Shown here in pieces: positions 1-6,140 of a stretch of 8,565 nucleotides of DNA. Within the stretch, counting starts at the first letter, position 1. The number at the start of each line of letters is the position of its first letter. The stretch lies in contig JAHZHF010000125.1 in NCBI GenBank assembly GCA_019420405.1, forward strand, positions 1 to 8,565, read 5' to 3'. Under the pieces are notes generated by a model that did not search any database, was not told the DNA's origin, and saw only the letters and a program-made list of their open reading frames with translations. A program made the position numbers and the translations under genes. Source of the stretch: Clostridiales bacterium. Its GTDB lineage: Bacteria > Bacillota > Clostridia > Lachnospirales > Lachnospiraceae.

Positions 1-193
1 CAAACAGGATGAACACTCCGAGCATGATGATCCTCCTAAGAAGCATCCATGCCTTTGTATTCTTGATCCACAGCATGATTTCATACACGATCACGGCCAC
101 GATCAGGATCTCTATAATATCCATGACCTGAATCCTGGGGAAATACATGCCATTTGTATGATTTTCAAAAAAGGATCTCATCCAGTCTATCAT
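1..193 (-). CDS. cdaA: Diadenylate cyclase CdaA, N-terminal part (gene runs off the window edge)
   Basis: Membrane-bound enzyme of the CdaA/DisA_N family that makes the second messenger c-di-AMP from two ATP at the cytoplasmic membrane. Only the first 64 codons are present, translated here from the minus strand; the catalytic DAC domain with its DGA and RHR motifs lies outside. Visible: an ATG at 193-191 preceded by a good ribosome binding site (AGGTGG, 6 nt before the start), a short polar N-terminus, a first hydrophobic helix at about residues 25-43, then the loop WIKNTKAWMLLRR and a second hydrophobic helix from about residue 54. This helix-(R/K)xTKAxxLL-helix pattern is characteristic of the CdaA membrane domain. 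It starts 33 nt after the stop of the upstream membrane protein, so it is probably co-transcribed with it. In many Firmicutes cdaR and glmM follow cdaA; that cannot be seen here. Identification rests on the N-terminus alone, hence moderate confidence. Confidence 0.75.
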   Translation of the reverse strand, partial: MIDWMRSFFENHTNGMYFPRIQVMDIIEILIVAVIVYEIMLWIKNTKAWMLLRRIIMLGVFILF

Positions 194-226
194 ACTGTGC
201 CACCTCTTCATTCGGTCTGAATCTCT

Positions 227-1267
227 TTATTCAGCCCTGTTTTCTCCGTTATCCAGTCCCAGCTCTTTGCTCAGGCTTCTGGTAAGAAGTATGTCGTCTG
301 TATCCTCTGCGCTCATCTTCTTCTCGCTGCTCCCGTCATCCGGAGCCTCAGTGATATGCATCACCTGTTTCTCCGGAACGGCAACTCCGATTTTCGGCAC
401 TGCCTTTACATAGTAATAGTATTCATCATCTTCAAACTGTACATTCTCCGTTCTGGAATAATCCACACAGAAAAACAGGAATTCCAGTACCAGACCAGCT
501 GCAACGCCAAGCACTGCACTCAGCACTGCCGACACATAGGAGATATGCCCGCTTAAAACCACATTGCCCACAGCCGCAGTCACAAGGCTCACCGCCGCTC
601 CCGATGCCGCTGCAATCTTCCACGCATGACTCACCGGGCGGGTCCGGACAACGTGGACCACAAGGATTCCTATAGTAACCGCCAGAATCATCAGCCACAT
701 TTCACTGTTGGCAATCACCTGGCGCGCAAAGTTCATCAGCCCTTCGGACATTCCCGCCACGTCCGCACTTTTCAGCGCCGTGGCAGATCCCTTGACAAAG
801 TCGATCATATAATATGAAATAATCCCGCAGGCAGCCGGAACAATCCACACCGGCGTTCCCATAAGTCCGAACACAACCGGAACCACAAACGGAACTTTCA
901 GCCCGAACAGAAGCGCGGAGATCAGAACCAGCCACGCTTTCTTCGGCGTAAATCGAAAATAAAAGATATACATGATCAGGAAAATAACAAGTGAGACAAT
1001 GGCAATCGGCATGGACAGCGCATAAAAATGAATCAGAATCAATACTGCCGCCGCCATAGTCATAATAATCATGGGAAGGAATGTACATACTACGGCCAGC
1101 CCCACCGTACAGAAAACGGAAGACGCTGTCTTCATAAACCCGATGTTGGCATTAATCAGACCGAACAGAAGCAGCCCGGTAACAAACTGCAGCCCCTTTA
1201 GTATGTATACAGAATAAGAAGCGTATACTTTCTGCAGCTTTTCTCTCCAAACAAGTAACGTACTCAT
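227..1267 (-). CDS. Polytopic membrane protein of unknown function, upstream of cdaA
   Basis: A 346-residue integral membrane protein that I cannot assign to a named family. Hydrophobic segments lie at about residues 21-40, 48-70, 72-90, 91-107, 112-139, 140-157, 190-208, 217-238 and 243-269, suggesting eight or nine helices. A presumably cytoplasmic C-terminal tail of about 75 residues follows, rich in acidic residues (FEDDEYYYYVKAVPKI at about 279-294, then a D/E/S-rich end). No Walker, permease EAA-loop or catalytic motif is visible. The ATG overlaps the stop of the upstream gene by 4 nt (ATGA), and AAGGAG lies 11 nt before the start, so translation is probably coupled. cdaA begins 33 nt after its stop. 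From context (inference only) it could belong to a membrane complex associated with c-di-AMP synthesis or envelope homeostasis. The reading frame is certain; the function is not. Confidence 0.85.
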   Translation of the reverse strand: MSTLLVWREKLQKVYASYSVYILKGLQFVTGLLLFGLINANIGFMKTASSVFCTVGLAVVCTFLPMIIMTMAAAVLILIHFYALSMPIAIVSLVIFLIMYIFYFRFTPKKAWLVLISALLFGLKVPFVVPVVFGLMGTPVWIVPAACGIISYYMIDFVKGSATALKSADVAGMSEGLMNFARQVIANSEMWLMILAVTIGILVVHVVRTRPVSHAWKIAAASGAAVSLVTAAVGNVVLSGHISYVSAVLSAVLGVAAGLVLEFLFFCVDYSRTENVQFEDDEYYYYVKAVPKIGVAVPEKQVMHITEAPDDGSSEKKMSAEDTDDILLTRSLSKELGLDNGENRAE

Positions 1268-1668
1268 GATCTGTTTATCTCCTTTTTATCGTTCATCTTT
1301 TCAAGGCGGGAGAGGTCCCGCATATATTTCTTCATGCGCTGCTTCGCTCCCGTGTATTTCCGGCTGTAAAAACTGCCTGCTCCGATTCCGTAGATGATCA
1401 GGAGTGTCAAATAGCCTCCCACAGCCACAGCCATCAGCACAAGCAGTTTCATAATTGTCAGGTCCTCCATTATTGCCTCACCAAGGCACAGAAGGACAAT
1501 CCCCCACACCAGCACATATCCCACAGTCACCCATATAAGCGTAATCCACGTATTCAGGCTTGTATAATCTTTTTTATAATAACCGCTGATTTTCACATCT
1601 TCGATTCCTTCCTTTTTTTCATAAACAGCGGTTCTCGTCATCACCCGTATCTTCTTTTTATCCAGCAT
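1264..1668 (-). CDS. Small two-TM membrane protein of unknown function
   Basis: A 134-residue protein with a basic and polar N-terminus of about 38 residues (MLDKKKIRVM, then KISGYYKKDYTSLNTW), two hydrophobic helices at about residues 39-62 and 71-98, and a highly basic C-terminal tail of about 35 residues (YSRKYTGAKQRMKKYMRDL...). Both tails are probably cytoplasmic. No enzymatic motif is visible and I do not recognise a named family. It is the first gene of the unit ending in cdaA: a promoter and a leader hairpin lie just upstream, and its stop overlaps the next start by 4 nt. The start is slightly uncertain. GGAAGGA lies 14 nt before the ATG at 1668, which is long, and a second in-frame ATG ten codons in (MTRTAVYEKK) has only weak purine-rich sequence ahead of it. 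The gene is probably real because of the tight coupling and the protein-like composition. Confidence 0.82.
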   Translation of the reverse strand: MLDKKKIRVMTRTAVYEKKEGIEDVKISGYYKKDYTSLNTWITLIWVTVGYVLVWGIVLLCLGEAIMEDLTIMKLLVLMAVAVGGYLTLLIIYGIGAGSFYSRKYTGAKQRMKKYMRDLSRLEKMNDKKEINRS

Positions 1669-1696
1669 AACGCTTTTGCACGTCCTTCCTGCATAC

Positions 1697-1714
1697 TGGA
1701 CTTATATCAGTCCA
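1697..1714 (-). promoter_or_regulatory. Short inverted repeat at the 5' end of the cdaA-operon transcript
   Basis: TGGACT and AGTCCA form a perfect 6-bp stem around a 6-nt loop. It starts within a few bases of the transcription start predicted from the promoter at 1724-1753 and ends before the ribosome binding site of the two-TM protein. It could be a 5'-end hairpin that stabilises the mRNA, or an operator. No T-run follows, so it is not an intrinsic terminator. Confidence 0.35.
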
Positions 1715-1723
1715 TTATGTTTT

Positions 1724-1753
1724 AGTATAGCATATACTCAGATACCTTGTCCA
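1724..1753 (-). promoter_or_regulatory. Sigma-A-type promoter for the two-TM protein / membrane protein / cdaA unit
   Basis: On the minus strand the -10 box is TATACT (1729-1724), preceded by the extended -10 dinucleotide TG one base upstream. The -35 candidate is TGGACA (1753-1748) with an 18-nt spacer; TTGGAC with 19 nt is the alternative register. The predicted start of transcription is near 1717. The promoter overlaps the last codons of comF, so the cdaA unit probably has its own start besides read-through from comF. A GTATA-TGC-TATAC dyad (1725-1737) covers the extended -10. Prediction from consensus only. Confidence 0.55.
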
Positions 1754-2436
1754 ATGCTTATAGTTAAAAAGTAAACATTTTGAACCCCGGCTTTTTTCAG
1801 CATTTTAGCCGCCCGTTCCACCGTAGCACCCGTTGTATAAATATCGTCAATCAGGAGCACGTTTTTACAAGGGCTCCACTTTCCCTTCACTGCAAATGCG
1901 CCTCTCAGACTTTCCGCCCGTTCACGGCCTCCCACCGATTTCAGCGGCGCGGTATTCCGTATCCTTAAGAGGACGTCCCCGCGCCAGGGAATCCCGGTAA
2001 GTTCCGCGAGCTCGCGCGCCAGGACCTCCGCCTGATTGAAACCTCTTTTTCTCTTTTTTGCCGCATGAACCGGAATCGGGATCATCACATCAATCCCCCA
2101 TTTTACAATCTGAGATCCACAGTTTTCCACCATCTCCTCAGCAAAGATCCGCCCCCAGCTTCTCCTGTTCTTATACTTGAAGCGGTAGACTGCGCCGGAC
2201 ACCGGTTCTCTGTGTATCCACAGACTCCTCCCCTGCGCGATATACGATTTTCGTCCCGCACAGGCCACACAAAGTTCTTGTGTACTGTCTTGTACAGGAC
2301 GCCCGCAGTGCAGGCACCGCGGCTCGAGAACATACACGATTTTCTTCCGGCAGTCCCTGCAGATTCCTTCCGGAGAAACATTTCCGCAGAAAGGGCATAC
2401 TTTGGGGTAGAGAAGATCTAAGACATATCCCGAAAT
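1738..2436 (-). CDS. comF: ComF family protein (phosphoribosyltransferase fold), start unresolved
   Basis: ComF/ComFC-type protein, in competent Firmicutes needed for DNA uptake and single-strand handling in the cytoplasm. Numbered from the GTG at 2337-2335 it has 199 residues: the zinc-finger half CLHCG...CVAC (residues 8-26), the conserved IPIPVHAAKKRKRGFNQA stretch (86-103), and the PRPP-binding loop LLIDDIYTTGAT (161-172). The same frame continues upstream of that GTG with clear family sequence: LDLLYPKVCPFCG, then ICRDCRKKIVYVLEP. The true protein therefore begins near 2420-2440, overlapping the recD2 end. No in-frame ATG, GTG or TTG occurs between the TGA near 2512 and the GTG at 2337. 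The only non-canonical candidate close to the expected place is ATT at 2436-2434, used here as the boundary. Either a rare start is used, a small indel removed the start, or a shorter protein lacking two zinc ligand pairs is made from 2337. Confidence 0.8.
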   Translation of the reverse strand: MSGYVLDLLYPKVCPFCGNVSPEGICRDCRKKIVYVLEPRCLHCGRPVQDSTQELCVACAGRKSYIAQGRSLWIHREPVSGAVYRFKYKNRRSWGRIFAEEMVENCGSQIVKWGIDVMIPIPVHAAKKRKRGFNQAEVLARELAELTGIPWRGDVLLRIRNTAPLKSVGGRERAESLRGAFAVKGKWSPCKNVLLIDDIYTTGATVERAAKMLKKAGVQNVYFLTISIGQGI

Positions 2437-4687
2437 TCTCTGATGCGCTCTGCCAGGCTTGTGTACCTTGCCTGCTCGTTTTTGTTTTGTATCATTTCCT
2501 GAAATACCGTATCACTCCCTATAATCGTAAGACATTTCTTCGCCCTTGTTACCGCCGTATACAAAAGATTCCGGTTATAGAGAAGCCTCGGCCCCGGCAG
2601 AAGCGGGATAATAACGGCCGGGTACTCGCTCCCCTGAGATTTATGAACTGTGATCGCATACGCCAGCTCCAGCTCTTCTGTCATATCAAATCCGTATTTT
2701 ACTTTTCTCGACTCATCGAACTCCACTTCGATGGTCTCCGTATATTTGTTGATCTCCGTGATTACGCCCATATCTCCGTTAAACACTCCGGTGCCCTTAT
2801 CAACAGCCAGTCCGAATTTCGTGGTCACTTCCCACTCAAGCTGATAATTATTCTTGATCTGCATAACCTTGTCCCCTTCCCGGAACAGACGGCCGTTATC
2901 TCCTGCTCCGCCTTATCCGGACTTTCCGGGTTCAGATAGTGCTGGAGAATTGTATTTAGCCTCTCCACTCCAAGCAGGCCTTTCCGGGTCGGCGTCATAA
3001 CCTGGATCTCGCCGGGCTGTGCATTCACATACCGGGGCAGCTTCTTCTGAATCAGCATGATCGCCACTCCGATAATCGTATCCGCATCCTGCCTCTTCAG
3101 GAAAAAGAAATCCCGGCTCTTATTGTCCAGAACAACCGGCTCTCCGGCATTGATCTTGTGCGCGTTGACCACAATATCACTCTCCCCGGCCTGCCGGAAA
3201 ATCCTGGTTAAAGTCACGACAGGAAAACACCCCGACGCGATAATGTCTCTGAGTACACTTCCCGGCCCCACGGAGGGGAGCTGGTCCACATCTCCCACAA
3301 GGATCAGCCTTGTCCCAGGGACAACTGCACTTAGAAGTGCGTGCATCAGAGGCAGGTCGACCATGGACATCTCGTCGATAATCACAACATCGGCGTCCAG
3401 AGGATTCTGCCGGTTCCGCATAAAACCCCCGACGCTGTCCGTCTCCTCCGGATTCACATTGACTTCCAGCAGACGGTGGATCGTCTGGGCCTCATACCCT
3501 GCCGCCTCCGTCATCCTCTTTGCCGCCCGTCCCGTGGGTGCTGCCAGAAGGATACTCATACCCTCGCTCTCAAAGAAACGGATCATCGTGTTGATCGTCG
3601 TCGTCTTTCCCGTACCCGGCCCTCCGGTCAGGATGAGAAGGCCGTGCTTAATTGATTCGATAACCGCCCGGTGCTGCATCGCGTCCAGCTCGATCTGTTC
3701 CGTATTCTCCACTTGTTTCAGCCGCCGCTCCATCAGATCCTCCGGCATGTCGCAGTCGATATTCAGATCGTGAAGCATCTTCGCCGTATTCAGCTCCATG
3801 TAATAATAATGTGCCGGATAAATACGAATCTCCCCGTCACACTCTTTCAGCACCGTCTTTTTCTCGATACACAGATCCATGACATGCTTTTCAATATCCT
3901 GAATCTCAACTTCCAGAAGAGCACCTGCCCGCCGCATGAGCACGTCCTGGGGGAGATAGATATGCCCCTCCCCCACCGCCTGCTGCAGCGTATAAAACAG
4001 TCCGCTTTTGATCCGGTAATCCGAATCCGTATGTATGCCGATCCGGGAAGCGATCTCATCCGCTGTCTTAAATCCTACTCCCTCAATATTGTCCGCAAGC
4101 TGGTAAGGATTCTCCTCCAGGACTTTGTATACACGCATACCATAATACTGGTATATTTTTGCAGCCAGTTTTGTGGAGATTCCAAACTTCTGCAAGTAAA
4201 TCATGGCCTTCCGGATATCTTTTTTCCCTTCTACCTGCTCTGCGATCTCTCTCGCCTTGCGCTCACTGATCCCTTTGATCTCCGCCAGCCGCTCCGGTTC
4301 CTCCTCGATAATGCGAAAGGTATCCTCCTTGAATCTCCGCACGATTCTGGCTGCCAGTGCGGCTCCGATCCCCTTGATGGCTCCGGACCCGAGATACCGT
4401 TCAATCGAGACGACATCCTCCGGTTCCTTCACTACGTGAGACGCAACCTTGAACTGCGTTCCATAAACATTATGGTTCACGTATTCCCCGGTCAGCTCCA
4501 TCAGTTCACCCTCGCCTATAAAATTGAAGTTTCCGACACAGGTCACCTCTCCGTCATCGTTCTCCAGATGAAAAACCGTATATCCGTTTTCCTCATTTCG
4601 GAACACAATATGTCCCACGTATCCTGTAACTGTCTCCAAATTTATCCTCTCCATTACGCCAGAACAGGGATGTGCCTGTCCATTCAC
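2418..4687 (-). pseudogene. recD2: RecD2 (SF1B 5'-3' DNA helicase), interrupted by a frameshift
   Basis: RecD2 is a RecBC-independent, ATP-driven 5'-3' helicase that acts in repair and replication-fork maintenance. The first frame (4687-2825) shows the N-terminal domain (TGYVGHIVFRNEENGYTVF at about 21-39), helix-hairpin-helix repeats (GSGAIKGIGAALAARI at 100-115, EIKGISERKAREIAE at 136-150), motif I GGPGTGKTTT (355-364), Ia APTGRAAKRM, II DEMSMVD (438-444), III GDVDQLPSVGPGS (465-477) and TRIFRQ. After EQEITA it runs into non-family sequence and stops. The family sequence resumes in another frame (RLFREGDKVMQIKNNY) and continues with VHKSQGSE and LYTAVTRAKK (motifs V/VI) to the stop at 2418. 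The frame change is near 2891. The first-frame product lacks motifs V/VI and should not be an active helicase. The GTG at 4687 lies in a hairpin; an in-frame ATG at 4654 (MERINLETV) is the alternative start. Confidence 0.85.
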
Positions 4688-4694
4688 ATCCCTG
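4665..4694 (-). promoter_or_regulatory. Strong hairpin covering the recD2 GTG start and its ribosome binding site
   Basis: CAGGGATGTG and CACATCCCTG pair perfectly over 10 bp with a 10-nt loop, in the gap between the mreB stop and recD2. The 5' arm contains the AGGGA ribosome-binding sequence and the GTG codon of the longer recD2 frame. No T-tract follows, so it is a poor intrinsic terminator. It may limit recD2 translation or stabilise the mreB mRNA 3' end. It also argues for the ATG at 4654 as a possible start, although that ATG has no obvious ribosome binding site. Confidence 0.5.
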
Positions 4695-4707
4695 CTGCCT
4701 TCACTCT

Positions 4708-5697
4708 TTAGAAATCTTTTCTGCCGCTCATGAACTCCACGAACTGCCCGGTTCCAATCGCAACGACCTTCATCGGATCCTCCGCGGTCATTGTGTTGAT
4801 CCCCGTTTTTTCCTCGATCAGCTCTTCCAGTCCACGGAGCATCGCTCCTCCGCCGGTCAGAACGATTCCCCGGTCAAGGATGTCCGCCGACAGCTCCGGC
4901 GGCGTCTGCTCCAGAACAGAAATCACCGCCTCCACGATCTGGCTGGTAGCCTCCCGGAGCGCCTCCTCCGTCTCCGAAGAGGTCACCGTCACTGTCTTCG
5001 GCAGTCCGGTCACCAGGTTTCTGCCTCTGACTTCCATCGTCTCCTCCTCCACAAGAGGATATGTTGTTCCAATCTTGATCTTGATATCTTCTGCGGTACG
5101 CTCACCGATCAGAAGATTATGTTTCTTTCTCATATAACGCACAATGGCCTCGTCAAAATCATCTCCGGCCACCTTAATCGAGGTGTTCACCACCGTGCCC
5201 CCAAGGGAAATCACCGCAATATCCGACGTTCCTCCGCCGATATCCACGATCATATTTCCGCAGGGCTTCGCGATATCAATCCCGGCTCCGATCGCAGCCG
5301 CCACCGGCTCCTCAATCAGATGAACCTCTCGAGCGCCAGCCGCAAACGTAGCTTCTTCCACGGCCTTCTTCTCCACTTCCGTCACGCCGCTTGGTACACA
5401 GATGCTGATCCGCGGCTTTTTGAACGTTCTCTTTCCAAGCGCTTTTTGCACGAAATACTTAATCATCTTCTCAGTCACCGTATAATCCGAGATAACGCCC
5501 TGCCTAAGCGGGCGTACCGCGACAATATTGCCCGGAGTCCTGCCGAGCATCATGCGCGCCTCCTCACCGATGGCCTTGATCACATTTGTATCCCTGTCAA
5601 AAGCGACTACCGAAGGCTCTTTGAGCACAACGCCTTTGCCGCGGACATATACAAGTACACTGGCGGTTCCCAGATCGATCCCGATATCTACCGACAT
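4708..5697 (-). CDS. mreB: Rod shape-determining protein MreB/Mbl
   Basis: Bacterial actin homologue that polymerises under the cytoplasmic membrane and directs lateral cell-wall synthesis by the Rod complex. The protein has 329 residues, a normal length for the family. It has phosphate-1 DIGIDLGTASVLVY (4-17), the conserved EEPVAAAIGAGI (129-140), phosphate-2 DIGGGTSDIAV (152-162) and the adenosine motif GIVLTGGGAMLRG (277-289). I chose the ATG at 5697-5695 because AAGGGAG lies 8 nt before it; a TTG two codons upstream is only 2 nt from that site. No mreC or mreD adjoins it, so it may be an Mbl/MreBH-like paralogue or simply a relocated mreB. Sequence alone does not separate these. recD2 follows within about 20-55 nt. 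A promoter candidate and a structured leader lie upstream. Confidence 0.95.
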   Translation of the reverse strand: MSVDIGIDLGTASVLVYVRGKGVVLKEPSVVAFDRDTNVIKAIGEEARMMLGRTPGNIVAVRPLRQGVISDYTVTEKMIKYFVQKALGKRTFKKPRISICVPSGVTEVEKKAVEEATFAAGAREVHLIEEPVAAAIGAGIDIAKPCGNMIVDIGGGTSDIAVISLGGTVVNTSIKVAGDDFDEAIVRYMRKKHNLLIGERTAEDIKIKIGTTYPLVEEETMEVRGRNLVTGLPKTVTVTSSETEEALREATSQIVEAVISVLEQTPPELSADILDRGIVLTGGGAMLRGLEELIEEKTGINTMTAEDPMKVVAIGTGQFVEFMSGRKDF

Positions 5698-5705
5698 ATT
5701 CAATT

Positions 5706-5712
5706 CTCCCTT
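5706..5712 (-). promoter_or_regulatory. mreB ribosome binding site
   Basis: AAGGGAG on the minus strand, 8 nt before the ATG at 5697. The spacing favours that ATG over the TTG at 5703. Confidence 0.75.
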
Positions 5713-5940
5713 CTAAATCTCTATACTCTTTCCCCAGCTCACGGCACAGCCGTTCACTGTCCGCTGCCCGGCAAACTTCCGCTCATGCGGGCACGCGCGG
5801 CCGCTTGCCGGGCTTATCACGAAAATGCTTCCGGCACAGACATAGACTGCTGTGCCGGAACCATGTATCTTATTCCCTTTCTGGGACTTCATCCTCTCAC
5901 TCCATACAGCTGGATTGTAGTTTCCCGATATAACAAACAC
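5713..5940 (-). CDS. Doubtful small ORF in the mreB leader (75 codons)
   Basis: An open frame of 75 codons starting with GTG at 5940, with a plausible ribosome binding site (AGGGAG, 5 nt upstream), and ending just before the mreB ribosome binding site. The predicted peptide contains three Cys and resembles no family I know. Its sequence is dictated largely by the three inverted repeats that it spans, which suggests that the DNA is a structured leader rather than a coding sequence. It could instead be a leader peptide or a decayed gene. Kept only because start signals and a promoter are present. Confidence 0.2.
   Translation of the reverse strand: MFVISGNYNPAVWSERMKSQKGNKIHGSGTAVYVCAGSIFVISPASGRACPHERKFAGQRTVNGCAVSWGKSIEI
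5741..5753 (-). repeat. Leader hairpin 3 (closest to mreB)
   Basis: ACGGC and GCCGT form a perfect 5-bp stem with a 3-nt loop, about 30 nt upstream of the mreB ribosome binding site. It is the last of three dyads in the predicted mreB leader. Confidence 0.4.
5766..5813 (-). repeat. Leader hairpin 2, nested dyad
   Basis: GCCCGGCAA (5766-5774) and TTGCCGGGC (5805-5813) are a perfect 9-bp inverted repeat. The 30-nt interior holds a smaller CCGC-TCAT-GCGG hairpin (5779-5790) and a GCGGCCGC palindrome. It is very GC-rich compared with its surroundings and would form a stable branched RNA structure in the mreB leader. Confidence 0.55.
5829..5860 (-). repeat. Leader hairpin 1, terminator-like
   Basis: TTCCGGCACAG and CTGTGCCGGAA form a perfect 11-bp stem with a 10-nt loop. 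On the minus strand it is followed by GCATTTTC, a short T-run three bases after the stem. That could make it a weak intrinsic terminator or attenuator downstream of the promoter at 5974-6002, or the end of read-through transcription from uvrA. The T-run is too short to call it firmly. Confidence 0.5.
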
Positions 5941-5973
5941 AGCGGCTCCCTCTTTCCGCCTGTCCGCATAACC

Positions 5974-6021
5974 AGTATAATAGACTTTGAAGAAAATGGA
6001 AACCCCTTTTATTATTTTTTT
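5974..6021 (-). promoter_or_regulatory. Promoter with UP-like A-tract upstream of mreB
   Basis: On the minus strand the -10 box is TATACT (5979-5974), the -35 candidate is TTTCCA (6002-5997, 4 of 6 consensus bases), and the spacer is 17 nt. The A-rich tract AAAAAAATAATAAAA (6021-6007) lies at about -40 to -54 from the predicted start near 5967, the usual position of an UP element. It would give an mreB leader of about 270 nt. The tract directly abuts the terminal repeat of the 119-bp element. Confidence 0.5.
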
Positions 6022-6140
6022 GTAACAGTTCAGCCATAGGGCTGTCCGTGAGCTGAGCGCCCGTCTATGAGTAAAACAGCGGCGGCAGCCGCAGTAAGCA
6101 CGAAGTGCGGTTTTACGAATGGCGCGGGCTGAACTGTTAC
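6022..6140. repeat. 119-bp structured element with 14-bp terminal inverted repeats (MITE- or REP-like)
   Basis: Ends GTAACAGTTCAGCC (6022-6035) and GGCTGAACTGTTAC (6127-6140) are perfect inverted repeats. Inside, ATAG/CTAT (6036-6039 and 6065-6068) encloses GGGC/GCCC. A second stem GTAAAAC/GTTTTAC (6071-6077 and 6110-6116) encloses two small hairpins, GCGG-CAG-CCGC (6082-6092) and GCAC-GAA-GTGC (6098-6108). Together these would fold as a multi-branched, cloverleaf-like structure. There is no ORF. CCCCTTTT occurs on both sides (6003-6010 and 6140-6147), a possible target duplication. The uvrA stop TAA (6139-6137) lies inside one end. A small non-autonomous mobile repeat or a structured RNA are both possible; only one copy is in the window. 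Confidence 0.65.

Noticed and set aside
702..1088. Alternative minus-strand frame of 128 codons inside the polytopic membrane protein
   Set aside because: It lies wholly inside the longer frame, which has clear transmembrane periodicity and coupled start signals. The inner frame's translation is Cys-rich and not protein-like.
2884..2896. Programmed -1 frameshifting to express full-length RecD2
   Set aside because: No slippery heptamer of the X XXY YYZ type and no obvious downstream stimulatory stem were found at the junction, and family comparison suggests missing bases.
5701..5703. TTG as the mreB start
   Set aside because: It sits only 2 nt from the ribosome binding site, whereas the ATG two codons downstream has 8-nt spacing and matches family starts.
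3671..6039. Long plus-strand open frames opposite recD2 and mreB (346 and 455 codons)
   Set aside because: They lie antisense to conserved genes, have low-complexity His/Arg/Leu-rich translations with no family resemblance, and arise from the codon bias of the minus-strand genes.
6006..6140. The 119-bp element as an ordinary intrinsic terminator of uvrA
   Set aside because: On the transcribed (minus) direction the distal arm is followed by an A-run, not T. The stem arms are also about 90 nt apart with nested hairpins, unlike a compact terminator.
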